DNA of 64,000 nt from the NCBI GenBank assembly GCA_964586135.1, contig CAZPGS010000001.1:37466-101465 (forward strand), written 5' to 3'. The DNA is from WYZ-LMO8 sp964586135. GTDB lineage: Archaea > Thermoproteota > Methanomethylicia > Nezhaarchaeales > WYZ-LMO8. A program made the position numbers and the translations under genes. The notes under the pieces are model-generated. The model did no database searches, was not told the DNA's origin, and saw only the letters and a program-made list of their open reading frames with translations. Positions 33,785 through 42,531 of this stretch are shown here, piece after piece (position 1 is the stretch's first letter; every line of letters begins with the position of its first letter).

Positions 33785-34057
33785 ATGAAGGAGAACATCG
33801 TAATAATTGGACGAAAGCCCGTTATGAATTACGTCCTCGCATGCCTCACATTATTTCACCAAGGCTCTGGTGAGGTGACCATAAGAGCCAGAGGAAAGGC
33901 CATATCAAAGGCAGTTGACGTCGCGAATATTGTTAAGGAAAAGTTTATCCCCACAGCTAAAGTTAAGAGTTTAGAACTTGGCAACGAAAGAATCGTGACG
34001 GAAAGGGGGGAAGTTGTCAACTTAAGCACCATAGCAATAACATTAACAAAAGAGTGA
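33785..34057 (+). CDS. albA: DNA/RNA-binding protein Alba
   Basis: Chromatin/RNA protein of the Alba family. The 90 residues contain NIVIIGRKPVMNYVLACLTL, then GEVTIRARGKAISKAVDVAN and the hairpin VKSLELGNERI. The usual acetylatable Lys16 area is represented by arginine (GRKPV). ATG 33785 is chosen over 33704 because GGGAGGAGA immediately precedes it and matches the family start. Coexists with a histone at 22148-22384. Confidence 0.95.
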   Translation: MKENIVIIGRKPVMNYVLACLTLFHQGSGEVTIRARGKAISKAVDVANIVKEKFIPTAKVKSLELGNERIVTERGEVVNLSTIAITLTKE

Positions 34058-34067
34058 GGGGTGCAAA

Positions 34068-34568
34068 GTGCAGTTTCCGATATGTTACTTCTGCCTAAAG
34101 ACAGGTCTTCTCTGTAAGACTTGCTATGAAAAGTTGAAGAAAGGCGAGATAAGTAAGCTCGATATAGAAGTCGCTAAGTGGTTTCTAGACAACGAAGAGA
34201 AATACCCGCAGCTCAAGGACTGCACGTTCTATAAGGCTGTCCAAAAAGACGATTTTTTAGTAGTGCTTATTGGATGTAAGAACAAGAGGCTCACAGCACT
34301 TTGGAGGAAGTTAGGCAAGGTGTTGAGTGACGAAAAAGGAGTTAATGTCAGGATTATCGAAAAGACCTCTTCTTTAAGGGGGCTCTTAAGTCAGTTATTC
34401 TTTCCAGCTAAAGTTATCTCACTAAATACGATTTGGTTGCCTGACGGCTCTTGTGAGAGCACGATCAAGGTAGCACCAGAGGACTTAAAGAAGCTGCCTA
34501 CTGATGTAAAGGCACTAGAAGAAGTGATACGAGAGTTGGTAGGAGAGACAGTTTATATTGCTACCTGA
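34068..34568 (+). CDS. Zinc-binding NusA-like KH-domain protein
   Basis: 166 residues starting with a cysteine cluster (CYFCLKTGLLCKTCYEKLKKG), then a domain similar to archaeal NusA-like/KH proteins (LKDCTFYKAVQKDDFLVVLI, KLGKVLSDEKGVNVRIIEKT). Such proteins sit next to translation genes in Thermoproteota and are predicted RNA binders. GTG start at 34068. The stop overlaps the start region of the AspRS frame. Function beyond nucleic-acid binding is not known. Confidence 0.65.
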   Translation: MQFPICYFCLKTGLLCKTCYEKLKKGEISKLDIEVAKWFLDNEEKYPQLKDCTFYKAVQKDDFLVVLIGCKNKRLTALWRKLGKVLSDEKGVNVRIIEKTSSLRGLLSQLFFPAKVISLNTIWLPDGSCESTIKVAPEDLKKLPTDVKALEEVIRELVGETVYIAT

Positions 34569-34584
34569 TAAATGTATTCTGGTA

Positions 34585-35910
34585 ATGATGCCAACCATAG
34601 ACCTCATGGAGACGTGGAGGAAGACTCACAGAAACTCTGAAGTTGCACAGCTGCCTGACGGATCTGAGGTAGTGCTGATTGGCTGGCTTCATGAGATAAG
34701 AGACCTGGGCAATATTAAGTTCTTACTTCTACGGGATGCATCGGGCATCGTCCAAGTAACGATTAAGAGAGGAGCTGTTGATCAAAGTCTACTGGAGAGG
34801 GTCTCCCAAATAACTCGTGAGAGCGTCATAGCGGTTAGGGGCGTAGTCAAGAAGAGTGAAAAGAGCAGGCTCGGAGTAGAAGTGTTGCCTCATGAAATTA
34901 AGGTGCTCAATATATCTAAAGCCCCTTTACCTTTGGAAGTTACGGGCAAGGTCCCGGCAGACTTCGAGACCCGTATGAGTTCTAGGTTCATGGACCTGCG
35001 AAGGCCGAGTGAAGTCTTCGTCTTCAAGCTGCAACACGAGGTTTTAAAGGCCATAAGGGCTTTTTTGGACGAGAAAGGGTTTATTGAAGTCGTAACGCCA
35101 AAGATACTTGTCTCTGCGACCGAGGGTGGCGCGGAGCTATTTAAAGTGCAATACTTCGAAAAGACGGTCTATCTAGCTCAGAGCCCCCAGCTCTACAAAG
35201 AGGTTCTAACAAGCTGTTTTGAAAGAGTATATGAAATAGGAGTTTACTTTAGAGCCGAGGAAGTCAATACCCCTTACCATCTCAATGAGTTCGTGTCGGT
35301 AGACATAGAAGCTGCATTCATGGACTATAAGGATGTCATGGAGATCTTAGAGGAGTGCATAATCCACGTGTATCGATATTTAAGAGAAAAACACTACGAT
35401 GAGTTAAAGAGAATTCATGGTGAGTTCAGGGAGCCCGAGACACCCTTCCCAATAATCACGTACTCTGAAGTTATAGAGCTTTTGCAAAGAAGAGGAGTAA
35501 ACGTAAAGTGGGGCGACGATCTAACGACGCCTGCTCTAAGAGTGTTGGGCAAGGAATACGATGGTTACTATTTTATAATTGACTGGCCGAGCGAGGTGAA
35601 GCCCTTCTACATAAAGCCCCGCCGAGGCAATGAAAAAATATGTGAGAGCTTCGACCTCATGTGGCATCACATAGAGATCGCAAGCGGTGGGAGTAGGATA
35701 TACCTTCGAGAAGAACTAGAGGAAAGCATCAAGCGCAAGGGGCTTAACGTTGAGAGCTTTAAAGAGCATTTGAGGACCTTTGACTACGGAATGCCGCCTC
35801 ACGCCGGTTGGGGGTTGGGGCTTTCAAGGTTCCTCATGGTGTTGACCGGTAGGCAAAACATAAGAGAAGTGGTGCTCTTCCCGCGCGACAGAACGAGGTT
35901 GACTCCCTAA
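34585..35910 (+). CDS. aspS: Aspartyl-tRNA synthetase (archaeal class II)
   Basis: Charges tRNA-Asp. The about 441-residue protein has an N-terminal OB anticodon-binding domain (VLIGWLHEIRDLGNIKFLLL), then class II motif 1 (SSRFMDLRRP region), motif 2 (YFRAEEVNTPYHLNEFVSVD), QSPQLYK in the aspartate pocket and motif 3 (GLGLSRFLMVLTGRQNIREV). Short archaeal type without bacterial insertion. The start is uncertain: ATG 34585 or 34588 fits length, TTG 34558 overlaps the previous gene, and ATG 34606 is possible. Tightly linked to the NusA-like gene. Confidence 0.93.
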   Translation: MMPTIDLMETWRKTHRNSEVAQLPDGSEVVLIGWLHEIRDLGNIKFLLLRDASGIVQVTIKRGAVDQSLLERVSQITRESVIAVRGVVKKSEKSRLGVEVLPHEIKVLNISKAPLPLEVTGKVPADFETRMSSRFMDLRRPSEVFVFKLQHEVLKAIRAFLDEKGFIEVVTPKILVSATEGGAELFKVQYFEKTVYLAQSPQLYKEVLTSCFERVYEIGVYFRAEEVNTPYHLNEFVSVDIEAAFMDYKDVMEILEECIIHVYRYLREKHYDELKRIHGEFREPETPFPIITYSEVIELLQRRGVNVKWGDDLTTPALRVLGKEYDGYYFIIDWPSEVKPFYIKPRRGNEKICESFDLMWHHIEIASGGSRIYLREELEESIKRKGLNVESFKEHLRTFDYGMPPHAGWGLGLSRFLMVLTGRQNIREVVLFPRDRTRLTP

Positions 35911-35930
35911 GTCAGCAAGGTTGTTAAGAA

Positions 35931-37089
35931 ATGGCAGGAGGTCCTTTCTATTGGTGCATGAGGTACAACGTTCCTCTTCTCTCTAAGAAGTGCGATGTGT
36001 ACGAAGACAAGGTAGGAGCCCTTGGACAAGAGGTTTTACGTATTATTCACGGACACTGGGAATAGAATATCCTGAGACGATAAGCTATAGAGAGGGTTCT
36101 AAGACGGCTGAAGCTTGAAGACAAGACTATGAAGACAAGCTCGCTTACAGGCTTTTTTAAGGCTCTTGAGCTCTTCGGTCCTCTAGCTCGAGACTTTAGG
36201 TGGTGTTGCAAGACTTGCGAGTTAGCGCCTATAGCCTATGCCATAAAGAACTTGGGAGGAAGATGCTTAACGTTCATCGGTTTACGTGGAGTAGAGTCAG
36301 CAAAGAGGAAGAAACAGGCTCCATGTGGAAGGGCATATGGATCAAGGGGCAATTGGGTGTCTCTCCGATACACGATTGGAGCACGCTCACCGTGTGGTTA
36401 TACTTGTTCAAGGAGGGGATGGAGTTGAACCCTCTCTATTACAAGGGGCTTGGGAGAATAGGCTGTTGGGTCTGTCCCAGCATGGACTTAGCTGAAACGC
36501 GCATAGCCGAGGAGGTGATGGGCCCTTTATGGCAGGGATATTTGAGGAAAGTATCTGATGTGCTCTCCTTGGGCGAAAGAGAAGTGAAATTGGGTCTTTG
36601 GAGGTGGCGTTTCAAGTTCCCTAAATGGTTAAATGTCGAGGAAGTGAGCAAAGGCCCGATGCAGTGCTTGTTCGAGAAGAAAGAGGTCTGGATCGAGCGT
36701 GAAGGCGATTTCGAGAAAATACTTAGCGTGTTAAAAACCATGTACGAAGTGCGTAAAGAAGACGAGGAAAAATAGCATTGATGGACGAAAGGAGAAGAAT
36801 CGCGAGCTTAGTGAAAGAGGTAAGGAGGTAAGAAAGAGGTAATAAGATAATCGTAGAGGCACAAAATAGAGATCGAGTTAAAGTCTTTAGAGGCATAGCT
36901 CGCGCTTTACTACGTGTGAAGTGCATGCTATGTTACGCGACGTGCCCCAACGAAGCCATAATGATAAGACAAAACAACATTGAGATCCTGACAGAGAAAT
37001 GCATGGCTTGCGGCGAGTGCAATTACACATGCCCAATATGGGCTTACAGCCTGAAAAGCCCTCATATTGCGAAAAGGTTATTAGCCTAA
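35931..37089 (+). pseudogene. Decayed PAPS-reductase-like ATPase/ferredoxin fusion gene
   Basis: Successive fragments in different frames align with archaeal PAPS-reductase-family proteins that end in a ferredoxin domain. Seen in order: FYWCMRYNVPLLSKKC (35949 on), VLFTDTG then, one base out of frame, GIEYPETIS (36040-36085), FGPLARDFRWCCKTCELAPI (36176 on), and after another shift near 36310 WIKGQLGVSPIHDW...NPLYYKGLGRIGCWVCPS, ending with a stop at 36775. A separate frame then gives a ferredoxin-like end, CMLCYATCP with one cysteine missing and CMACGECNYTCP intact. The SGGKDS ATP-binding region expected between the first two fragments is absent. So there are at least three frameshifts plus a deletion. 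Confidence 0.8.
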
Positions 37090-37114
37090 ATACATTATCT
37101 TAGGCTGAGTTTTT
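37083..37114 (+). terminator. Hairpin plus T-run, candidate terminator
   Basis: AGCCTAA (37083-37089) and TTAGGCT (37100-37106) can pair as a 7-bp stem with a 10-base loop, followed by GAG and TTTTT (37110-37114). It sits between the decayed gene and psmA. The T-run may equally serve as part of the psmA promoter. Confidence 0.35.
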
Positions 37115-37126
37115 AACGACGCGGAG

Positions 37127-37867
37127 ATGACTAATATGTTTACGCCACCAAGCTTGGGGTATGACAGAGCGATAACGGTCTTCTCGCCGGAGGGGAGATT
37201 GTACCAAGTCGAGTATGCGTTGGAGGCAGTTAAAAGAGGATGGACGACTTTGGGCATAAGATGCAGAGACGGCGTAGTGGTTGCCGTGGAGAAGAAGAGG
37301 ATCTCACCCCTCGTAGACCCCGAGACCATGGAGAAGATATGGAAAGTGGACGATCATATAGGAATCGCGTATGCTGGGTTGGCCTCTGACGGAAGGGTCT
37401 TAATTGATAGAGCTAGGATAGAGGCGCAAATATACAGGTTGATATACGACGAACCCATAGACGTCGAAGTTATAACTCGTAGGATAAGTGATCTCAAACA
37501 ATTATATACACAGCATGCAGGGGTTAGGCCGTTTGGTGTCTCGTTCATAATAGCAGGAGTCGATAGAAGTGGAGCTAGACTGTACATGACGGAGCCCAGC
37601 GGCGCGTATGCAGGTTATCACGCTGTAGTCATAGGTGCTGGCTCACAGACAGCTCTCGAGATCCTCGAAAAACATTACAACCAAAGGATGAGCATGGAAG
37701 AGGGCATAATGTTAGCACTTAAGTGCATGGAGGCTGTGGTCGAAGGAGGGCTAAGCGTCGAGAAAATAGAAATAGCAGTAGCCGAAGTTAAGACTGGACG
37801 CTTCGACAAGCTAAAGGCTCAAGAGGTCAGGGAGTTGATAGAGAAATTTAGAGAACAGATGAAATAG
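37127..37867 (+). CDS. psmA: Proteasome subunit alpha
   Basis: Outer-ring subunit of the 20S proteasome. The 246 residues start with the alpha-type gate sequence and signature YDRAITVFSPEGRLYQVEYA, then AVEKKRISPLV, and GARLYMTEPSGAYAGYHAVVIG. ATG 37127. First gene of the superoperon that continues with SBDS 2 bases after its stop, an arrangement widely conserved in archaea. Confidence 0.97.
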   Translation: MTNMFTPPSLGYDRAITVFSPEGRLYQVEYALEAVKRGWTTLGIRCRDGVVVAVEKKRISPLVDPETMEKIWKVDDHIGIAYAGLASDGRVLIDRARIEAQIYRLIYDEPIDVEVITRRISDLKQLYTQHAGVRPFGVSFIIAGVDRSGARLYMTEPSGAYAGYHAVVIGAGSQTALEILEKHYNQRMSMEEGIMLALKCMEAVVEGGLSVEKIEIAVAEVKTGRFDKLKAQEVRELIEKFREQMK

Positions 37868-37869
37868 TT

Positions 37870-38568
37870 ATGAGTAAAGGCGAGCATTCTATAGCAAGGC
37901 TCGTCCTCGGGCCAGAGAAGTTCGAAATACTCATAGACCCTGAGAAGGCTTGGCAGATAAAACAAGGAGCTAGGGTCGACATTAGAGAGGCCATGATAAG
38001 TGACGTGATATACAAGGATGTTAAGAAGGGGTTGAGGGCTTCGCGCGAGACTCTTCAGAAGGCCTTTAAGACCCTCGACCCCTACGAGGTGGGAAAAACT
38101 ATAATTCAACGAGGAGAAATTCAGCTAACAGCTAAGCAGAGAAAGGAGCTTATAGAGAGCAAGCGCAAACAAATAGTAGCATACATATCAAAGAACTGCA
38201 TTGACTCGAAAACTGGCTTGCCGTTGCCTTCGACTAGGGTAGAGCTGTTACTAAATGAGGCCAAGGTCCCCATAGACCCCTTCAAAGATGCCAAAGAGCA
38301 AGCATTAGAGGTAATCAAAGTATTGAGGACCAAGATTCCCATAAAAATCTCGAAGACATTGCTGGAGATAAGAGCTTTTCCTCAGCACGCCAGCAAAGTC
38401 TACTCCTTAGTACCCCGCTACGGTGAAGTGCTAAAAAGTCAATGGCTAGAAGATGGCTCTTGGAAAGGTGAAGTGGAGGTTCCTGCTGGATTGCAATTGG
38501 AATTAATCGATAAGCTTAACGCGATGACGCAAGGGAACATTGAAATAAAGGTTATAAGCAAGGGCTGA
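37870..38568 (+). CDS. Ribosome maturation protein SBDS (Sdo1)
   Basis: Homologue of the Shwachman-Bodian-Diamond protein, which helps release eIF6 from the 50S subunit. The 232 residues have the three expected domains: an N-terminal FYSH domain (ARLVLGPEKFEILIDPEKAW), a helical middle domain (IQRGEIQLTAKQRKELIESK) and a C-terminal ferredoxin-like domain (IKISKTLLEIRAFPQHASKV). ATG 37870. Lies between psmA and Rrp4 with very short gaps. Confidence 0.96.
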   Translation: MSKGEHSIARLVLGPEKFEILIDPEKAWQIKQGARVDIREAMISDVIYKDVKKGLRASRETLQKAFKTLDPYEVGKTIIQRGEIQLTAKQRKELIESKRKQIVAYISKNCIDSKTGLPLPSTRVELLLNEAKVPIDPFKDAKEQALEVIKVLRTKIPIKISKTLLEIRAFPQHASKVYSLVPRYGEVLKSQWLEDGSWKGEVEVPAGLQLELIDKLNAMTQGNIEIKVISKG

Positions 38569-38574
38569 GACCCT

Positions 38575-39270
38575 ATGCCCATTTACGTTAAGGATTGGGA
38601 TCTCGTAGTTCCCGGAGAAGTCTTGGCAGAAGGGGATTATGTCGCTGGTCCTTACGTGTATAAAGAAGGCAACAAACTATTTGCTACTGTTATCGGGATA
38701 GCGGAAATTAAGAGAGGAGTCATAAGGGTAGTACCATTGCAGGGGCCTTACATACCTAAGGTGGGCGACGTGGTCATAGGGATAGTCGTAGACTACTTGC
38801 CCACGGCCTACGTCCTTGATATAAACTCCTCCTACAAGGCCATATTACAAGTAGCGGAGATATTACCTCCTCAAAAAGAGGTAAACGCCTTAGCCGAAGA
38901 CTTATCTAAGTACTTAGATGTAGGAGACGTTGTTGTGTGCAAGGTTGTGAGGTTTGACAAATACTCAGACGTTGTAGTTTCTTGCAAAGGTAAAGAACTA
39001 GGTAAGATAGCTGATGGAAGGCTAATTAAAGTTAGCCCGGCTAAAATACCAAGGCTCATAGGTAGGAAGGGGTCCATGATTAACTTGATCAAGAGAGAGA
39101 CCGGGTGTAAAATGATGATAGGACAAAACGGCTTCATATGGATAAAAGGCAAGGACCCAGCGTCCGAAGTTTTAACAGAAAAGGTCATACGAAAAATTGA
39201 TGAAGAGGCCCACATAAGTGGGCTTACGCAACGAGTTCAGGTCATGTTACAATCGGAGAAGAGAGGCTGA
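38575..39270 (+). CDS. Exosome cap subunit Rrp4
   Basis: RNA-binding cap subunit of the archaeal exosome. The 231 residues contain an N-terminal domain (VVPGEVLAEGDYVAGPYVYK), an S1 domain (GDVVIGIVVDYLPTAYVLDI) and a KH domain (IPRLIGRKGSMINLIKRETG). ATG 38575. Six bases separate its stop from the Rrp41 start. Confidence 0.96.
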   Translation: MPIYVKDWDLVVPGEVLAEGDYVAGPYVYKEGNKLFATVIGIAEIKRGVIRVVPLQGPYIPKVGDVVIGIVVDYLPTAYVLDINSSYKAILQVAEILPPQKEVNALAEDLSKYLDVGDVVVCKVVRFDKYSDVVVSCKGKELGKIADGRLIKVSPAKIPRLIGRKGSMINLIKRETGCKMMIGQNGFIWIKGKDPASEVLTEKVIRKIDEEAHISGLTQRVQVMLQSEKRG

Positions 39271-39276
39271 TGTTTA

Positions 39277-40032
39277 GTGAGCGTAAAGGGCAAGGAACTC
39301 ACGTTGATAAGTCCTGATGGTAGGAGGCTCGACGGCAGGAGGCCAGACGATATAAGGGAGCTCAAAATAAAGGCCGGGATATTGGAGAACGCCGGCGGCT
39401 CTGCTTACGTCGAATTGGGCAACACCAAGATCTATGCAGCCGTTTACGGGCCGCGTGAGGTGCATCCTAGGCACTTGGCCCTGCCCAACAGAGCCGTCAT
39501 AAGATGCAGGTACCACATGACGCCCTTTTCGGTCGAGGAGAGAAAATCGCCTGCGCCTACTAGGAGAGAGATAGAGCTATCGAAGGTGATAAGGGAGTCT
39601 TTGACTCCAGCAATAATCGTGGAGCAATTCCCATTTTCGGCAATCGATATCTTCATAGAAGTGATTAATGCGGATGGGAGCACTCGTTGTGCAAGCATAA
39701 TCGCGGCGTCCGTCGCATTGGCATCTGCAGGCATACCTATGAAGGACCTCGTGGCGGCGTGTTCTGTAGGCAAGATAAATGGCGTGCTTGTCCTCGACGT
39801 CACTGACGTCGAGGATAAAAACGGAGAAGTCGACATGTCTTTTGCCATGATGCCCAATAGAAATGAGATAACCTTGCTCCAGCTAGATGGAGTGTTAAGC
39901 CTCGAGGAGATAGAAAGAGCGATTTCTATGACCAGTAAAGCTTGCAAGGAGATATACGAGAAGCAAAAAAGTGCTCTAAAGGAGAAGTACATCGAGCTAC
40001 GAAAAGCCGTTGAAGAGGGCGCTAGAACATGA
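39277..40032 (+). CDS. Exosome catalytic subunit Rrp41
   Basis: Phosphorolytic RNase PH-like subunit. The 251 residues include SPDGRRLDGRRPDDIRELKI, the phosphate/RNA-binding YHMTPF and PTRREIELSKVIRESL, and the metal/catalytic region DVTDVEDKNGEVDMSFAMMP with the expected aspartates. GTG start at 39277. Overlaps the Rrp42 ATG by 4 bases (ATGA). Confidence 0.97.
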   Translation: MSVKGKELTLISPDGRRLDGRRPDDIRELKIKAGILENAGGSAYVELGNTKIYAAVYGPREVHPRHLALPNRAVIRCRYHMTPFSVEERKSPAPTRREIELSKVIRESLTPAIIVEQFPFSAIDIFIEVINADGSTRCASIIAASVALASAGIPMKDLVAACSVGKINGVLVLDVTDVEDKNGEVDMSFAMMPNRNEITLLQLDGVLSLEEIERAISMTSKACKEIYEKQKSALKEKYIELRKAVEEGART

Positions 40033-40829
40033 TGCCAAAGCTAAAGAGGCAAGAAATAGTGGACCTCCTTTCATCTGGGAGGAGGATCGACGGGAGAGGG
40101 CTAGAGGAGCTGAGGGCTTTGGAGATTAGATGTCGAACTGTGAAGAACGCTGAAGGCTCAGCTGAGGTTCGGCTTGGCAAGACTTTAGCGATAGCAGGAG
40201 TGAAGACGAGCGTGGGGACGCCCTTTGCAGACACTCCTAACATGGGGGTGATGATAGTCAACGCAGAGTTCCTTCCAATAGCGTCGCCTACTTTCGAGCC
40301 TGGTCCCCCCGATGAGAACGCCATAGAGTTGGCAAGGGTCATCGACAGAGGACTAAGAAGAGCCGGGATGATAGACTTAGAGCAACTTTGTATAGTTCCC
40401 GGCAAAGCCGTGTGGGAAGTGTGGATCGACATATATGCCCTGAACCACGACGGCAACCTCATGGATGCCTCGGCTTTAGCGGCCGTTGCGTCTATCTTAA
40501 CAGCAGAGATGCCCAAAGCCATGGTAAACGAAAAGGGCGAAGTGATGATAAACAAAAGCGAAAAACAGAAGCTACCAATAAAGAGCATACCGATCACGGT
40601 CACGATAGCCAAGATAGGTGATAAACTGGTGGCCGATCCAAGCCTGGACGAGGAGGAGGTCGCGGACGCGTTTCTGACAGCAACCTTTGTGAAGGACAAC
40701 GTCTGCGCCATTCAAAAGAGGGGAGAGAAAAGCTTAACTGCAGAGGAGACTTTGAGGGCTCTTCAAATAGCAAGGCAAAGGGCTCGTGAGCTCCTCAAAA
40801 TAGTTAAGGAGGTCGTGGGCAGTGGGTAG
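40029..40829 (+). CDS. Exosome subunit Rrp42
   Basis: RNase PH-fold partner of Rrp41 in the hexameric exosome ring; it lacks catalytic residues but completes the active site. The 266 residues contain RRIDGRGLEELRALEIRCRT, GVKTSVGTPFADTPNMGVM and AVWEVWIDIYALNHDGNLMD, the Rrp42 pattern. ATG 40029 (or 40032). Overlaps the eL43 gene by 8 bases. Confidence 0.97.
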   Translation: MMPKLKRQEIVDLLSSGRRIDGRGLEELRALEIRCRTVKNAEGSAEVRLGKTLAIAGVKTSVGTPFADTPNMGVMIVNAEFLPIASPTFEPGPPDENAIELARVIDRGLRRAGMIDLEQLCIVPGKAVWEVWIDIYALNHDGNLMDASALAAVASILTAEMPKAMVNEKGEVMINKSEKQKLPIKSIPITVTIAKIGDKLVADPSLDEEEVADAFLTATFVKDNVCAIQKRGEKSLTAEETLRALQIARQRARELLKIVKEVVGSG

Positions 40830-41049
40830 AATGAAGAAGGTCAAAACTACTGGCAGGTTCGAGGCGAGGTATGGGGCGACGATAAGGAAGAAGGTGGCAG
40901 AAATAGAGGTGATGATGAGGGGCCCTCACAGGTGTCCTTACTGCTATTCAGTGGGCAAGGTAAAACGTAAAGCCGTGGGCATATGGTATTGCAGGAAGTG
41001 CGGGACGATTTTCACCGGAGGGGCTTACGTACCGAAGACTGGGCTATGA
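40822..41049 (+). CDS. rpl37ae: Large ribosomal subunit protein eL43 (L37ae)
   Basis: Zinc-ribbon ribosomal protein of 75 residues: GRFEARYGATIRKKVAEIEV, CPYCYSVGKVKRKAVGIW, CRKCGTIFTGGAY. GTG 40822 is supported by AAGGAGGT (40806-40813) eight bases upstream. Its TGA overlaps the ATG of the Brix gene. In many archaea the small RNA polymerase subunit P gene stands between these two; it is missing here. Confidence 0.95.
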   Translation: MGRMKKVKTTGRFEARYGATIRKKVAEIEVMMRGPHRCPYCYSVGKVKRKAVGIWYCRKCGTIFTGGAYVPKTGL

Positions 41050-41609
41050 TCGAGCCCCCGTCTAGCGTCAAGTACGTGATATCGACATGTCTTAGACCTT
41101 CGAGAAGGCTGCGCACTTTTGGACGAGATCTGGCACACGCTTTAATTAGCGGTCATTTCATAACTCGAGGCAAGAAGAGGATACTGGACCTAAAGGGCCT
41201 AGCCTTAAACTTTAAAGCCTCTAGATTGATCATAATTCAAGCCAGGAAAGGCAACCCCAGCAGGTTGAATTTTTACGACGCAACTCTCAAGGAGGTACCA
41301 CTCTTAGGCTTGCTACTTGTGTCAGGCGTAAAGCTGGTTAGGGAGCAAAAACACACTACATGGGCTCCTCAGCAAGCGAAGCTCGTCGTCGATTACGACC
41401 TAGAAGCTGTCCCCTCAGAGGTAAGGCGAGAAATAATGTTGATTCCTACATTATTTGACTTGGAGGTCAGCACGACGGAAGATGATAGGTGGGTTATGAA
41501 AGTTTCATGGACTGAAAAGGGCCTTGAGATTTCATTTATGGACAGGGGACGGGCTCTGTCGTTTGGCCCAGTCATAAGGGTGAAACGGGTTGTGCTATCG
41601 ACAACATAG
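41046..41609 (+). CDS. Brix-domain ribosome biogenesis protein
   Basis: Archaeal Imp4/Brix-type protein involved in rRNA processing. The 187 residues begin with the sigma-70-like Brix motif YVISTCLRPSRRLRTFGRDL and continue GHFITRGKKRILDLKGLAL and IIIQARKGNPSRLNFYD. ATG 41046 overlaps the eL43 stop (ATGA). The next gene, Pcc1, overlaps its end by 20 bases. Confidence 0.88.
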   Translation: MIEPPSSVKYVISTCLRPSRRLRTFGRDLAHALISGHFITRGKKRILDLKGLALNFKASRLIIIQARKGNPSRLNFYDATLKEVPLLGLLLVSGVKLVREQKHTTWAPQQAKLVVDYDLEAVPSEVRREIMLIPTLFDLEVSTTEDDRWVMKVSWTEKGLEISFMDRGRALSFGPVIRVKRVVLSTT

Positions 41610-41874
41610 CGCAAAGATAATCATCGAAGGCGAAGAACACAAACTCGGCGTGTTGTTCTCGGCCCTCAAGCCTGAGAGTGAAGACAGGGGTAGGGGGTTT
41701 TCGGCTGAGATATCCATCGACGAGGAAAAGTTAATAATAAGATTGAGTGCTAAAAGCTTAAGTAGGTTAAGAGCGGTAACGAATTCGTATTTGAGGTGGA
41801 TAAAGTCGATATTTGAAGTCATTGAGAGTGGTGATGTAGTTGCAGGCGCAAATCCCACCAGAAGTGCAGCATAA
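41590..41874 (+). CDS. pcc1: KEOPS complex subunit Pcc1
   Basis: Dimerisation subunit of KEOPS, which makes t6A37 in tRNA. The 94 residues contain GVLFSALKPESEDRGRGFSA and the C-terminal SLSRLRAVTNSYLRWIKSIF, the Pcc1 LRAxxNSxLRxI signature. TTG 41590 is the only reasonable start and lies inside the Brix gene. Prefoldin beta starts inside its 3' end. A second Pcc1-like gene is at 45874-46134. Confidence 0.85.
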   Translation: MCYRQHSAKIIIEGEEHKLGVLFSALKPESEDRGRGFSAEISIDEEKLIIRLSAKSLSRLRAVTNSYLRWIKSIFEVIESGDVVAGANPTRSAA

Positions 41875-42193
41875 GATAATGCAACTACAGGAGTTGCAAG
41901 AAAGGATTAGGACACTTACCTTGCGAAGACAACAGCTTGAAGTGGAGCTAAGAGACGTCGAAAGCGCATTAGACGAGCTCAAAAACGTCGGCGAGGATGC
42001 TTCCATCTTTAAGTTTGCTGGGAGGGTTTTGATGCGCGTGAGCAAGGATGCTATGGTCAAGGAGTTGACGGAGAAGAAGGAGACTCTGGAACTGCACATA
42101 AAGACATTAGAGAAACAAGAAGTCCACGCTCGGAAGAGATTAGAGGAGTTAAGACAAGACTTGAGCCAGAGCCTAGTGAGCGTATCGATGTAA
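41840..42193 (+). CDS. pfdB: Prefoldin subunit beta
   Basis: Hexameric co-chaperone subunit that hands unfolded proteins to the thermosome. The 117 residues form two long coiled-coil helices (about 4-47 and 70-112: MQLQELQERIRTLTLRRQQL; LTEKKETLELHIKTLEKQE) joined by the beta-hairpin IFKFAGRVLMRVS. TTG 41840 lies within the Pcc1 frame, overlapping by 35 bases. Canonical location. Confidence 0.95.
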   Translation: MQAQIPPEVQHKIMQLQELQERIRTLTLRRQQLEVELRDVESALDELKNVGEDASIFKFAGRVLMRVSKDAMVKELTEKKETLELHIKTLEKQEVHARKRLEELRQDLSQSLVSVSM

Positions 42194-42216
42194 ATGAAGT
42201 GTTCCACGAGATATAA

Positions 42217-42531
42217 ATGCCCAATGTCGAGGAAATGCTTAAAAAAGTCCAAGAAGCAACTATAAATTACTTAATGGGCCTAGTACAACCCAAGGAGCTC
42301 ATAGATGCGTGCGTCTCCCTATCCTTTGAGGACGGCGTCCTAAACGTCGAGGTTGAAGTGTCTTTACATGAAACAAGCTTGAAGAAACCTACCGAAATAG
42401 CTAAGAAAGTTGCACAATATGCGCTCGATCTATTCGATAACATATGGAGGGAGGGCCTTGAGAGAGGTTCTCTTAACAAAGATGGTAAAAAAGGCCGAGA
42501 AAATAGTCATAACCAGCCACCAGAACAGTGA
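42217..42531 (+). CDS. DUF3194 family protein
   Basis: 104-residue archaeal protein of unknown function found between prefoldin beta and a DHH gene in many archaea. Visible features: a helix EEMLKKVQEATINYLMG, a two-strand region GVLNVEVEVSLHETS and a helix with IAKKVAQYALDLFDN; the tail is polar and charged. ATG 42217. The DHH gene starts inside its 3' end. The family assignment is by position and pattern. Confidence 0.75.
   Translation: MPNVEEMLKKVQEATINYLMGLVQPKELIDACVSLSFEDGVLNVEVEVSLHETSLKKPTEIAKKVAQYALDLFDNIWREGLERGSLNKDGKKGRENSHNQPPEQ

Noticed and set aside
36129..36428. Independent small proteins from the PAPS-reductase region
   Set aside because: The frames join into one homologous sequence only if shifts are allowed, so they are fragments of one broken gene.
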